The notes under the pieces are model-generated. The model made no database searches. It saw only the letters and a list, made by a program, of their open reading frames with translations, and was not told where the DNA came from. The position numbers were made by a program, and so were the translations under genes. Of a stretch of DNA of 26,420 bases, positions 1-8,725 are shown in pieces. The stretch spans positions 1-26,420 of IMG/VR virus record IMGVR_UViG_3300008117_001097; one strand, written 5' to 3'. Each line of letters starts with the position of its first letter. Within the stretch, counting starts at the first letter, position 1. The stretch comes from a virus.

Positions 1-1500
1 GTAACATTTAGTATTAATACCGGGACTGCTCTTCCAGGGTATGTTGTTATACCAGAAAACTATACTATTAAAACTACTGTAGATAATACTACATTGGATT
101 TCTCTACAGATGAATCAATAGTAGTTCTTAATAACGGTGGAACTTATCAAAGTGATCCAGTATATGTTTATGAAGGTAAAAATGTAACAGAATATTTTAC
201 TGTTAACGGTTCTACTCGTTATATTTTAAATTCTGATAATGCAGATACTAATAGTATTAAAGTTACTGTTATTAAGTCATCTACAGATTCTACTAATACA
301 GTATACAACTTTGCAGAAAACCTTTATGGTCTAAATTCAAATTCAGAAGTTTATTTCTTACAAGGTTATGCTGCTAATCAATATGAAATAGTATTTGGTG
401 ATGGTATATCAGGTAAAGCACTTGCAAACGGTAATATAGTAAAAGTAAAATACAGATCAACTAACGGTGAATTAGGTAATAAAGCATCTTCGTTTACATC
501 ATCAACAAAAATTGATGGGTTGTACAATGTTACTGTTACTACTAATATTGCTGCTGTAGATGGTTCAGAAAGAGAAACAGTAGAAGCAATTAAGTTAAAT
601 GCACCAAGACATTTTACTTCTCAAAACAGAGCAGTTACAAAAGAAGATTATACTAATCTTATTGTAGGTAACTATCCACAAATTAAGACAGTTAATATTT
701 ACGGTGGTGAAGATGCAAACCCACCACAATATGGTAAAGTTATTATTTCTATGATACCTTACGGTACATCACCTTTAGTATCAACAGAGCTTAAAAATGA
801 TATTATATCATTCTTAAATGATAAAAATATTACTACTAAACCGGTAGTTGTTGATCCTGAATATCTTTATGTTGAAATTACTTCAGATGTAAGATATAAT
901 CCATCATTGACTAGTAAGACTGCTACACAGATAAAGTCAGATGTTGTAACTAAAATTAGAGAATTTAGCAATACAAATCTTACTGATTTTGGTAGCGATT
1001 TAAGATTATCTAAACTAGTAAGTGCAATAGACAACACTGATACTTCTATTATTAGCAATCAAACTGATATACGTGCAGTATATAAAATTACACCTACTAA
1101 AGGTTCATCTACACGAGTGAACTTCTCGTTTGAAAATGCAATTTACAGACCATTTTCTACACCATATGCTGTTAACGAGACAGAAGTTATCAGAAGTAGT
1201 TTATTTACGTACTATAGAGATGGTACTTACTATGATGCTAGACTTACAGATGATGGTGAAGGTAATTTAAGAATCTACTATCTTACTGCAGATACGAGAC
1301 AGATCATCCTTGAATCTAACGTAGGTTCGGTTAACTATGATACAGGTGAACTTACTTTTGATATTAATGCATGGGATTATACAAATAATATAGACATATA
1401 CGCTACACTAAGCAGTGATGATATTATAGTACAAAATAATAAGTACTTAGTAATTGACTTCGATAAAGTATACGTATCTGTTAATATCTATAGACAATAA
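1..1500 (+). CDS. gp6: Baseplate wedge protein, T4 gp6-like (5' end outside window)
   Basis: The frame is open from base 1, so the first TTG/ATG-like codons here are internal and the true start lies upstream; 499 residues are visible. T4 gp6 forms the dimeric ring that holds the baseplate wedges together, and its C-terminal half resembles the baseplate J/gp47 family. Seen here is the family signature FGDG (bases 394-405) followed by a G..V.V.YR.T.G..GN pattern, then a segment reading about 'ETVEAIKLNAPRHF' and 'QNRAVTKEDYTNLI', typical of baseplate J/gp6 proteins. The last third (from about base 1100) is beta-rich and less recognisable. The stop overlaps the next ATG as TAATG, suggesting translational coupling. 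Family assignment rests on motif recognition and gene order (gp6, gp7 position, gp8). Confidence 0.85.
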   Translation, partial: VTFSINTGTALPGYVVIPENYTIKTTVDNTTLDFSTDESIVVLNNGGTYQSDPVYVYEGKNVTEYFTVNGSTRYILNSDNADTNSIKVTVIKSSTDSTNTVYNFAENLYGLNSNSEVYFLQGYAANQYEIVFGDGISGKALANGNIVKVKYRSTNGELGNKASSFTSSTKIDGLYNVTVTTNIAAVDGSERETVEAIKLNAPRHFTSQNRAVTKEDYTNLIVGNYPQIKTVNIYGGEDANPPQYGKVIISMIPYGTSPLVSTELKNDIISFLNDKNITTKPVVVDPEYLYVEITSDVRYNPSLTSKTATQIKSDVVTKIREFSNTNLTDFGSDLRLSKLVSAIDNTDTSIISNQTDIRAVYKITPTKGSSTRVNFSFENAIYRPFSTPYAVNETEVIRSSLFTYYRDGTYYDARLTDDGEGNLRIYYLTADTRQIILESNVGSVNYDTGELTFDINAWDYTNNIDIYATLSSDDIIVQNNKYLVIDFDKVYVSVNIYRQ

Positions 1501-2984
1501 TGATAACAGAACTTCAAAAGATCGCACCACTTGTAAGCAGACAGTTTCCAGCCTTCTATCAAGAAGAAGGTGAAAACTTTATTCAATTTATTAAAGCTTA
1601 TTATGAGTGGATGGATGATCAGGCTGGTAAAGGTCCTCTTTACAAAGTAAGAAATCTTCTAGAAACAAATGATATAGATGAAGCAGCAGAAGCTTATCTA
1701 GAACATTTTCTTACAAAGTATATGAGAGGTATTCCTAGAAGTGTTTTATCAAACAAAAGATTACTTCAAAAGCATATTCTAGATGTTTATAGAGCTAAAG
1801 GTTCTATAGAAGGTCTTAAGTTATTATTTAAATTGCTTTATAATGTAGAAGCACAAATATATCTTCCTCAAGAGAACATGCTTATTGCCTCAGGCGGGGT
1901 ATGGGTAAGCAACAAGTATTTTGAAGTAGAAGATAGAGATTCTAACTATTCATATAATAACAAAACTGTAACTGGTACTACATCTGGTGCAACTGCATAC
2001 GTGACTAATGCAGCTAAGATATATCTCGGTACCCAGGTTGCACATATTTTTTATCTTAATGATATAAAAGACGGCCCTACAGGTCAACCTTTTCAGATAG
2101 GTGAATATCTCGTTTATGATGGTTTAGATATAAGTGAAGCAACTCTTATTAAAGGATCGGCAATATCAGCTACTGCGGTTGATTCTACTGAAAATCATGC
2201 ACTTAGTGATATTTTATCAACTGCAAATGCTACCGGTGAAGGATTGAAGTTTTCAGTTAGTACTATTAAAGATCCAGAAAGATCTAAAGGGTATATTACA
2301 TTTAAAATTATAAACGGTGGTTACGGTTATGCTTTAGATTCTAATATTTCTATTGCAAATGGCACATCTACTACAGGTACAGGCGCATCGTTTAAAATAG
2401 GTAGAATTGCTAACGCACTTACAAACAACACGGTAGTTATAGGAACAATATCTGAACTAACTGCGGTTACTTCTGGAGATCACAATTATAACGGTGATCT
2501 TTCTATTAGAGTTTATGAAAGCAGAGTTACAGGTTACGGATATAAAGATTCTTCTGGAAATATATGGGGTAATAATGCAGTAATTACTGGCACTCTTTCA
2601 ACTGGAAACGGCGTAGTAGATACTGTGAGACTTTATAATTCAGGTTTTGGTTATAATACTCAAGGTGAAGAATTAGAATTTACTAATAATTCAAATGGTC
2701 AATGTATAGCTACTCTAAGTATTAACATTGGTGCAGTAGGCACAGAAGAAGGTAACTGGTTAGATACCAGAGGATTTTTAAATTCTGATATGTATTTGAC
2801 TGATAGTTACTACTATCAGAACTTCTCATACGAAGTTCAAATTGAAAAATCTCTTGATAAATATATTGATATATTAAAACAAGTAATGCACCCTGTAGGA
2901 AATGAAGTATTTGGACGTCCTGTCATCATAGATAGTACAGTTCTCAATCCTTCAATTAAAACTGAAACTGTAACGGCTACTTAA
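1500..2984 (+). CDS. Tail/baseplate structural protein in the gp7 position
   Basis: 494 residues, starting in a TAATG overlap with the gp6-like gene. The N-terminus (about residues 12-40) has FPAFYQEEGENFIQFIKAYY and a following EWMDD, then a helical region with 'RGIPRSVLSNKRLLQKHILD' and 'YRAKGSIEGLKLLFKLLY'. This arrangement recurs in structural proteins between gp6 and gp8 in marine T4-like phages. The middle (about 140-440) is Gly/Thr/Asn-rich beta sequence with repeated 'GGYGY' and 'SGFGYN' turns. The C-terminus returns to a conserved helical stretch ending HPVGNEVFGRPVI. T4 gp7 is about twice as long, so I call it a positional counterpart, not a proven homologue. It ends in a second TAATG overlap with the gp8-like gene, implying coordinated synthesis of wedge components. 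Confidence 0.7.
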   Translation: MITELQKIAPLVSRQFPAFYQEEGENFIQFIKAYYEWMDDQAGKGPLYKVRNLLETNDIDEAAEAYLEHFLTKYMRGIPRSVLSNKRLLQKHILDVYRAKGSIEGLKLLFKLLYNVEAQIYLPQENMLIASGGVWVSNKYFEVEDRDSNYSYNNKTVTGTTSGATAYVTNAAKIYLGTQVAHIFYLNDIKDGPTGQPFQIGEYLVYDGLDISEATLIKGSAISATAVDSTENHALSDILSTANATGEGLKFSVSTIKDPERSKGYITFKIINGGYGYALDSNISIANGTSTTGTGASFKIGRIANALTNNTVVIGTISELTAVTSGDHNYNGDLSIRVYESRVTGYGYKDSSGNIWGNNAVITGTLSTGNGVVDTVRLYNSGFGYNTQGEELEFTNNSNGQCIATLSINIGAVGTEEGNWLDTRGFLNSDMYLTDSYYYQNFSYEVQIEKSLDKYIDILKQVMHPVGNEVFGRPVIIDSTVLNPSIKTETVTAT

Positions 2985-4492
2985 TGACTGGTACTTTTAA
3001 TCAAAATATAAAGAATAAATTTATTGAAGAATTGATTGCAGATGCTGCAAGCAACAACTCTCATTATTATGTTTCATTCGGTAAATTCTTTGAGTGGCCA
3101 GATGATAATAACCCACCCCTTCCTAACACCTCAATTAAAGAGTCTTTCTATGATGTTAGTAGAGAAACTTTATTTGGTAAAAAGTTAGACTCAACTACTA
3201 ATTTTGCTTATATCTTTAGAAAAGTAAATTGGACAGCAAATACAGTTTACGATTATTACTCACATTTAGACAAAGATCTTTATACTAAAGATTTCTATGT
3301 AATTAATTCTACTAACCGTGTATATAAGTGTCTCTTTAATAATTACGGTACAGCATCAACAGTAGAACCAACTTTAACTATTAATAACGGTGATTTTGAT
3401 ACCGCTGACGGTTATAAGTGGAAATACATGTTTACAATCAACAGTGTAAACGATAAGAGATTTAGCACTGATACCTATGCACCGATAGTACCTTCAGTTA
3501 GCGTACAGCAATTTGCTGAATCAGGTGCAATTCATGTAGTAATAGTTGATAATGGCGGCAATAACTACATTTCTTCTAACGGTACATTTGTTTCTATTCT
3601 TAGCAATACACAATTTATTTTAACAAATGCTACATCATCGTCAACAAGCGGTGCATATAATAACTCTGCAATATATATTTACTCTGGTAACGGTTCTGGT
3701 GGATACTCGGTAATATCCAATTATACAGTAAACTCTACTGGTAGATATGTTACTACAGTTGATAGTATTCCTAATCTAGATTCTACTTCAGTATATTATA
3801 TTGCTCCATATGTTTATTTTTCCGGTGATGGTTATAATGCAAAAGCAATCGCACATGTTAATACAGCAACTACAAAGATAGAATCTATTGAAGTTATTAA
3901 CAGGGGTTTAAGCTATTCATACGCTAACGTTTCTATAATATCCAACTCTTACTTCGGTAGTAATGCAACTGCTTATACTATTATATCACCTCAAAACGGC
4001 CATGGTTCAGATCCTATATCAGAATTAGGTAGTGATATCTTAGGTATATCAGTTAAAACAACTGGTACGGATAATTTCCCATCATGGGCAAAGTATAGAC
4101 AAGTATCGTTGATGTACAATCCAAAAGCATCTTCTAATCTTCAATTATACACAGGTGCTACATTTAACCAGATGACTAATTTTGTTCTTGCATCTGGTAG
4201 TAAAACAGGCGATATTAATTCTGGAGATTCTTTATTAGGTTTAGGTAGACAGGGTACTGCTACAGTACTATATTCAAACACTACACACATTTACGTTTTA
4301 AATGAATCGGGTACGTTTATAGCTGGTGAAACTGTTCAATCTTTAGGTACAGGTAAAACTGCTGTAATTTCCTCTATAAATAATAAAGATTTAGTACCAT
4401 TTTCTGGGGAAATTTTCTATTACAATAATATAGAGCCTATCAACAGAACAGGTATAACTTCAGAAGAAGTAAAGCTATATTTTAATTTTTAA
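2984..4492 (+). CDS. gp8: Baseplate wedge protein, T4 gp8-like
   Basis: 502 residues, against about 334 in T4 gp8. The first 170 residues carry the gp8 pattern: 'HYYVSFGKFFEWPDD' (about 28-42), 'RVYKCLFNNYGTASTVEPT' (about 112-130) and 'DGYKWKYMFTIN' (about 142-153), followed by a K-R-F-S-T and 'APIVP' strand. The region from about 190 to 340 is Ser/Asn/Gly-rich and probably an expansion relative to T4. A conserved-looking C-terminal part follows (about 335-502), with 'SWAKYRQVSLMYNP' and a last segment near 'PFSGEIFYYNNIEPINRT' that resembles the gp8 C-terminus. gp8 dimers form the outer part of the baseplate wedge. It overlaps the preceding stop by one base (TAATG); the next gene begins 10 bases on with its own AAGG ribosome site. 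Confidence 0.82.
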   Translation: MTGTFNQNIKNKFIEELIADAASNNSHYYVSFGKFFEWPDDNNPPLPNTSIKESFYDVSRETLFGKKLDSTTNFAYIFRKVNWTANTVYDYYSHLDKDLYTKDFYVINSTNRVYKCLFNNYGTASTVEPTLTINNGDFDTADGYKWKYMFTINSVNDKRFSTDTYAPIVPSVSVQQFAESGAIHVVIVDNGGNNYISSNGTFVSILSNTQFILTNATSSSTSGAYNNSAIYIYSGNGSGGYSVISNYTVNSTGRYVTTVDSIPNLDSTSVYYIAPYVYFSGDGYNAKAIAHVNTATTKIESIEVINRGLSYSYANVSIISNSYFGSNATAYTIISPQNGHGSDPISELGSDILGISVKTTGTDNFPSWAKYRQVSLMYNPKASSNLQLYTGATFNQMTNFVLASGSKTGDINSGDSLLGLGRQGTATVLYSNTTHIYVLNESGTFIAGETVQSLGTGKTAVISSINNKDLVPFSGEIFYYNNIEPINRTGITSEEVKLYFNF

Positions 4493-4501
4493 GGGAATAC
4501 G

Positions 4502-7500
4502 ATGGCTGAATTACAAACAAACTTAAATGTTTCTCCTTATTATGATGATTACAACGAAAGTAATCAATACTATCGTATTCTTTTCCGCCCATCTACTGCT
4601 GTACAAGCAAGAGAATTAACCCAGCTTCAAACAATATTACAGAAACAGGTTTCTCGTTTTGGTGATAGTATCTATAAAGATGGTACTATTATACAAGGCT
4701 GCGGTTTTGTTAGATTTCCTAATATTGCACAAGTAAAGTTTAAAGATAGCAACACATCAACTCTTGACTTTGGTATATTAGCAGTTGGAAGTGAATCATT
4801 AGCAAACACATCAACTGCAAGAAGTAATAACTATCTTCTAGTTTCTAATACTACAGGGGTTAGAGCTGCACTTTTTCAGGCATTTACCGGTGCTGAAGCT
4901 GCTGTAGATACTGGTAGTGATAATACAAATAGAGCTTATGTAGTTTACGTTGCATCTGGTAATACAGGTGGTGTACAAGTTGATACATTTAGTACATCTA
5001 GTGAACAGGTAGACGTCTATACATATGCACAAGATAAACTTGGACCATTAAATTCAGCAAATAAAATTGGTGTAATTTATACACTTTCATCTAACAGCAC
5101 AGTTAATGCTCTTGGTGAAGGATACGGTTTACATATTAACCCAGGTGTTATATATCAAAAAGGTTTCTTTCTTAATACAACAGAAGCAAACTTTATTATT
5201 AAAGAGCATAGTTCAAATGCTGCTGGTATTAAAGTTGGGTTTAATACAAAAGAATATATTGTAAAGCCAGAAGAAGATCCATCTCTTTATGACAATTCGA
5301 TCGGGTCACCAAATTATAGTGCACCAGGTGCACATAGATTGAAACTTGTACCAGAACCAATTTATTATGATTCAACCAATAATAGTATAACTATTCCAGA
5401 TAGTTTCCTTACTGTGCTTGAATTTGATTCTAATGATGGTAGAACTGTAGAGCAAAAAACACAACCAGAATATAGTATTATTGGTGACATGATTGCTTCA
5501 AGAACATTTGAAGAGTCTGGCAATTATGTAATTAAGCCATTTAATGTTGATGTTACTGCTCATGCTTCTAATACAGAACAAATGTATTACAATATTTCTT
5601 CTGGTGCAGCATATATTGACGGTTATAGAGTTCCACGTCAAGGTGGTAGTATGATTCGTAAAGTAGTTGCAGATAGAGCAATTACAACTGAATCAGCTAA
5701 CAGTCAAGCGCTAACATTTAATTATGGTAATTATTTCTTAGTAGATGATCTCTCTGGTGTTATTGACATTTCTAACAACCCAGAAGTAGAAATTTATAGT
5801 GCAAATCAATATTCACTATCTAACAACCAAAGCTATTCAGGAGCACCTTCATACAGTGCGGTTGCTATTGCTAATGCTAACGTAAGAGCGGTAAGATATT
5901 CAACTGGCACACCAGGAACTCCAAGTGCACAATATAGAGTTTATATATTTAACTACAGACCAAAACCAGGCGTTTCTTCATCTTTAGCTGCAAATGCAAA
6001 AAGCATTTATGTGAACGGTACATATGGTAGAGTGTATGCTGATATTGTTGCAAACGGACAAAATCAAGTACAAATTAACGATACAAATAATAATAAACTT
6101 ATATACTTTACTGGTTATAACGGTGTCAAAAGATTAACTAATAATACAGGTGTTAACGACACTACATTTACTTACAGAACAACTCAGACTCAAAATATTA
6201 CACGTTCTGCAGGTAAAGGTACAGCAGCTTTCACATTAGCAGGACCTGACAAATATTTCTATGGTGCAGGCACATTATCTGATGCTAATGAATTAGTACC
6301 AATGATGTATTTTAACTCTAATACTTGGTCAAGTGAAATTGCAACAGGAGCTGCAATAGGCGGGGTTTCAAACGGCACACACTCCAATCTAGTATGGACA
6401 TCTACATCGGTTAATATTAGTTCTAAACTTAGAGTAGGTTCTGGTCTTTATGTATTATGGCCTGCATCAGCTGGAGCTGGTGGTCCTGCATATTGCACAG
6501 TTACTGCAATCAATAGTGCAAACAGTATCACTCTTACTCCTAACGTAACATCAGTTGCACCGTTTACCGGTTCAAGTGCAAACGTATCTCTATTCTTTAA
6601 GAGAGGTACACCAGTTGACTTTACTGGTTCTGGTAATACATTAACAATCTCATCAGATAGATTAACTGCAACAGTAAGTCTTTCTTTTGATCCTAACACT
6701 GCAGCAACTTATTCACTTGCCGCGCAAGTTCCAGTTACCAGAACATCTGCGACACCTATACAAAAAGTTGTTAAGAAAGATGTATATGTTGCTATTAACT
6801 GTGCTTCACACTGGGCTAGTTCTACTGGACCGTGGAATTTAGGTCTTCCGGATGTTTATAAAATTAATAATGTATGGGTGGGGTCAAATTTTGCTAATAC
6901 TAATCAAGATAGAACTGGCTGGTTCGTTTTAGATAACGGACAGAGAGACAGTCACTATCAACATGCACAATTAGTATTAAAACCTGCATACAAAAATAAC
7001 ATCACATCTGCATCAAGAATATTTGTAAGTCTTAATCACTTCCAGGCAAATATTACTTCTTCGCAAGCTGGTTTCTTCTCTGTAGATTCTTATCCACTAG
7101 ATGATGCTAATACTGCAAATACATCAGCAATTGCAACTGCAGAGATACCATTATTCATATCTGACACCACAAACACTTATGATCTAAGAAATCATATAGA
7201 TATTAGACCGGTATTTGCTAATACTGCAGTAAGTAATTCAGGTAATACAACATTTGGACAGTATACCATTAACCCTGTAAATAATTTTAGCACATTTGTT
7301 ACAGGGGGTGTATCAGGTATATCAATAGAGCCAGATTCAAATTTCTCTTATAATGTTGAGAATTATCTGCCTAGAATAGATTCAATTATTATTACTAAAG
7401 AAGAAAATGTTCTGGTTAAACAGGGTATACCTTCTAACGATCCTAAATTACCATCAATAAATAATGCAGGTATTAAAATAGCGGATGTTATAGTACCTCC

Positions 7501-7534
7501 ATATCCTTCACTTACATTCCAAGAAGCAGAATAA
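4502..7534 (+). CDS. DUF4815-type baseplate/tail structural protein, N-terminal piece
   Basis: 1010 residues with an AAGGGA ribosome site just before ATG. The opening (about residues 1-66: NVSPYYDDYNESNQYYRILF, then 'PSTAVQARELTQLQTILQKQ' and 'FGDSIYKDGTIIQGC') is the characteristic N-terminus of DUF4815 proteins in marine T4-like phages. These are among the longest virion proteins in such phages and are assigned to the baseplate/tail-fibre region; exact role is not established. The reading frame does not end naturally: after '..PPYPSLTFQEAE' there is a TAA at 7532-7534, and the same frame reopens at once as AAT ATG, with sequence that in relatives continues the same polypeptide. I therefore read 4502-10380 as one gene of about 1950 codons with two interruptions. 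Whether this piece is made as a separate protein is unknown. Confidence 0.8.
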   Translation: MAELQTNLNVSPYYDDYNESNQYYRILFRPSTAVQARELTQLQTILQKQVSRFGDSIYKDGTIIQGCGFVRFPNIAQVKFKDSNTSTLDFGILAVGSESLANTSTARSNNYLLVSNTTGVRAALFQAFTGAEAAVDTGSDNTNRAYVVYVASGNTGGVQVDTFSTSSEQVDVYTYAQDKLGPLNSANKIGVIYTLSSNSTVNALGEGYGLHINPGVIYQKGFFLNTTEANFIIKEHSSNAAGIKVGFNTKEYIVKPEEDPSLYDNSIGSPNYSAPGAHRLKLVPEPIYYDSTNNSITIPDSFLTVLEFDSNDGRTVEQKTQPEYSIIGDMIASRTFEESGNYVIKPFNVDVTAHASNTEQMYYNISSGAAYIDGYRVPRQGGSMIRKVVADRAITTESANSQALTFNYGNYFLVDDLSGVIDISNNPEVEIYSANQYSLSNNQSYSGAPSYSAVAIANANVRAVRYSTGTPGTPSAQYRVYIFNYRPKPGVSSSLAANAKSIYVNGTYGRVYADIVANGQNQVQINDTNNNKLIYFTGYNGVKRLTNNTGVNDTTFTYRTTQTQNITRSAGKGTAAFTLAGPDKYFYGAGTLSDANELVPMMYFNSNTWSSEIATGAAIGGVSNGTHSNLVWTSTSVNISSKLRVGSGLYVLWPASAGAGGPAYCTVTAINSANSITLTPNVTSVAPFTGSSANVSLFFKRGTPVDFTGSGNTLTISSDRLTATVSLSFDPNTAATYSLAAQVPVTRTSATPIQKVVKKDVYVAINCASHWASSTGPWNLGLPDVYKINNVWVGSNFANTNQDRTGWFVLDNGQRDSHYQHAQLVLKPAYKNNITSASRIFVSLNHFQANITSSQAGFFSVDSYPLDDANTANTSAIATAEIPLFISDTTNTYDLRNHIDIRPVFANTAVSNSGNTTFGQYTINPVNNFSTFVTGGVSGISIEPDSNFSYNVENYLPRIDSIIITKEENVLVKQGIPSNDPKLPSINNAGIKIADVIVPPYPSLTFQEAE

Positions 7535-7537
7535 AAT

Positions 7538-8725
7538 ATGACTTATAATAGAAGAGATCTTGCAGTAAAAGTAAATCTTGCTAAAAATACTAAAGGCTAC
7601 ACTATGAAAGACATAGGTGCCTTAGAAGAAAGAATTGCAAAGATTGAATATTACACTGTTCTTAATGCTCTTGCTCTAGATGCTAAAACTCTTTCTATTA
7701 GAGATATCTCAGGCAACTTTGAACGTTTTAAAGATGGTATTTTTGCTGATCCTTTTAATGATGATTCTATTGCAAGATCAAATGATATTGAGTTTAACCT
7801 TGCAGTAGACTCATCAAAGTCTATTGCTCGACCTAACTTTAATGAACTCTATCATAAGTTTGATTTACAAACATCAACAAGCTCTAATATTAGATTAGCT
7901 GGAAGACTTCTTATGCTCGATTATACGAGTGAAAAGACAGAAGGTAACCCTTATGCTACAACTTATAGAAATTGTACAGAGTCATTCTATAAATTTAATG
8001 GTAAACTAAGTATATTTCCCGCTTTCGATAGTGGTAATGATACTACTTTACAAGCACCTCAGGTAGTTAATATCGATATTGCAGGCGCATTTAAAGATGC
8101 AGCTGCAGCTGGTGCATTTAAAGATATATCTTCTATTCAAGGTAATCCAGAAAGCACTACTAGTACATCATCTAACCGTACTGGTGGTGGTACTAATATT
8201 ACAACTACAACAACATTTACTCAAAAAACTACAACTACTATTACTGATATTAAAGTAGGTAGTAATAGCACTAAACAAGATTTAGGTGAATTTGTTAAAG
8301 ACGTTTCATTTTTACCGTATTTAAGATCTAGAACAGTTGCAATTTATGCAACAGGTCTTAAACCTAATACCAGAATGTATCCTTATTTTGATAAAGTTAG
8401 TGTGAGTGTACATTGTGCACCTGCTACAGTCAAGGCAGTTTATGCTACTGATGGTCAATTAGATCCATCTAAGTGCACTGGTATTTCCGCTGGTAATGAA
8501 GCATCTATTCTTGAACAGAATGGTGCGCTTAATTCAGAATTAGTAACAGATAGTTACGGTAGAATAGCAGTATTATTTACTATACCTGCTAATACATTTA
8601 GATCAGGTGATAGAATCTTTACATTACTTAATGCAGATAGTTATGAAGCAGTAAATGCTGTTTACGCTAAAGCGGACCTGAGAATGATAGAGCCAGACCA
8701 GGTGATAGACCACCTGATCCTGTAG
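7538..8725 (+). CDS. DUF4815-type structural protein, middle piece
   Basis: 395 residues in the same frame as the preceding piece, separated from it by one TAA and one AAT codon. There is no good ribosome site before ATG 7538 (upstream bases are GCAGAATAAAAT), arguing against an ordinary independent start. Residues about 4-45 (NRRDLAVKVNL, 'YTMKDIGALEERIAKIEYYT') match the 'NRRYTMRDIG..E.R...LEYYT' segment that lies inside the long structural protein of marine T4-like phages. Around residue 260-300 there is 'DVSFLPYLRSRTVAIYATGLKPNT', another typical segment. The C-terminus runs out of the native frame: the stop at 8723 is reached only after the true coding frame has shifted by one base somewhere between about 8671 and 8722, so the last dozen or so residues are probably not native. 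Confidence 0.75.
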   Translation: MTYNRRDLAVKVNLAKNTKGYTMKDIGALEERIAKIEYYTVLNALALDAKTLSIRDISGNFERFKDGIFADPFNDDSIARSNDIEFNLAVDSSKSIARPNFNELYHKFDLQTSTSSNIRLAGRLLMLDYTSEKTEGNPYATTYRNCTESFYKFNGKLSIFPAFDSGNDTTLQAPQVVNIDIAGAFKDAAAAGAFKDISSIQGNPESTTSTSSNRTGGGTNITTTTTFTQKTTTTITDIKVGSNSTKQDLGEFVKDVSFLPYLRSRTVAIYATGLKPNTRMYPYFDKVSVSVHCAPATVKAVYATDGQLDPSKCTGISAGNEASILEQNGALNSELVTDSYGRIAVLFTIPANTFRSGDRIFTLLNADSYEAVNAVYAKADLRMIEPDQVIDHLIL

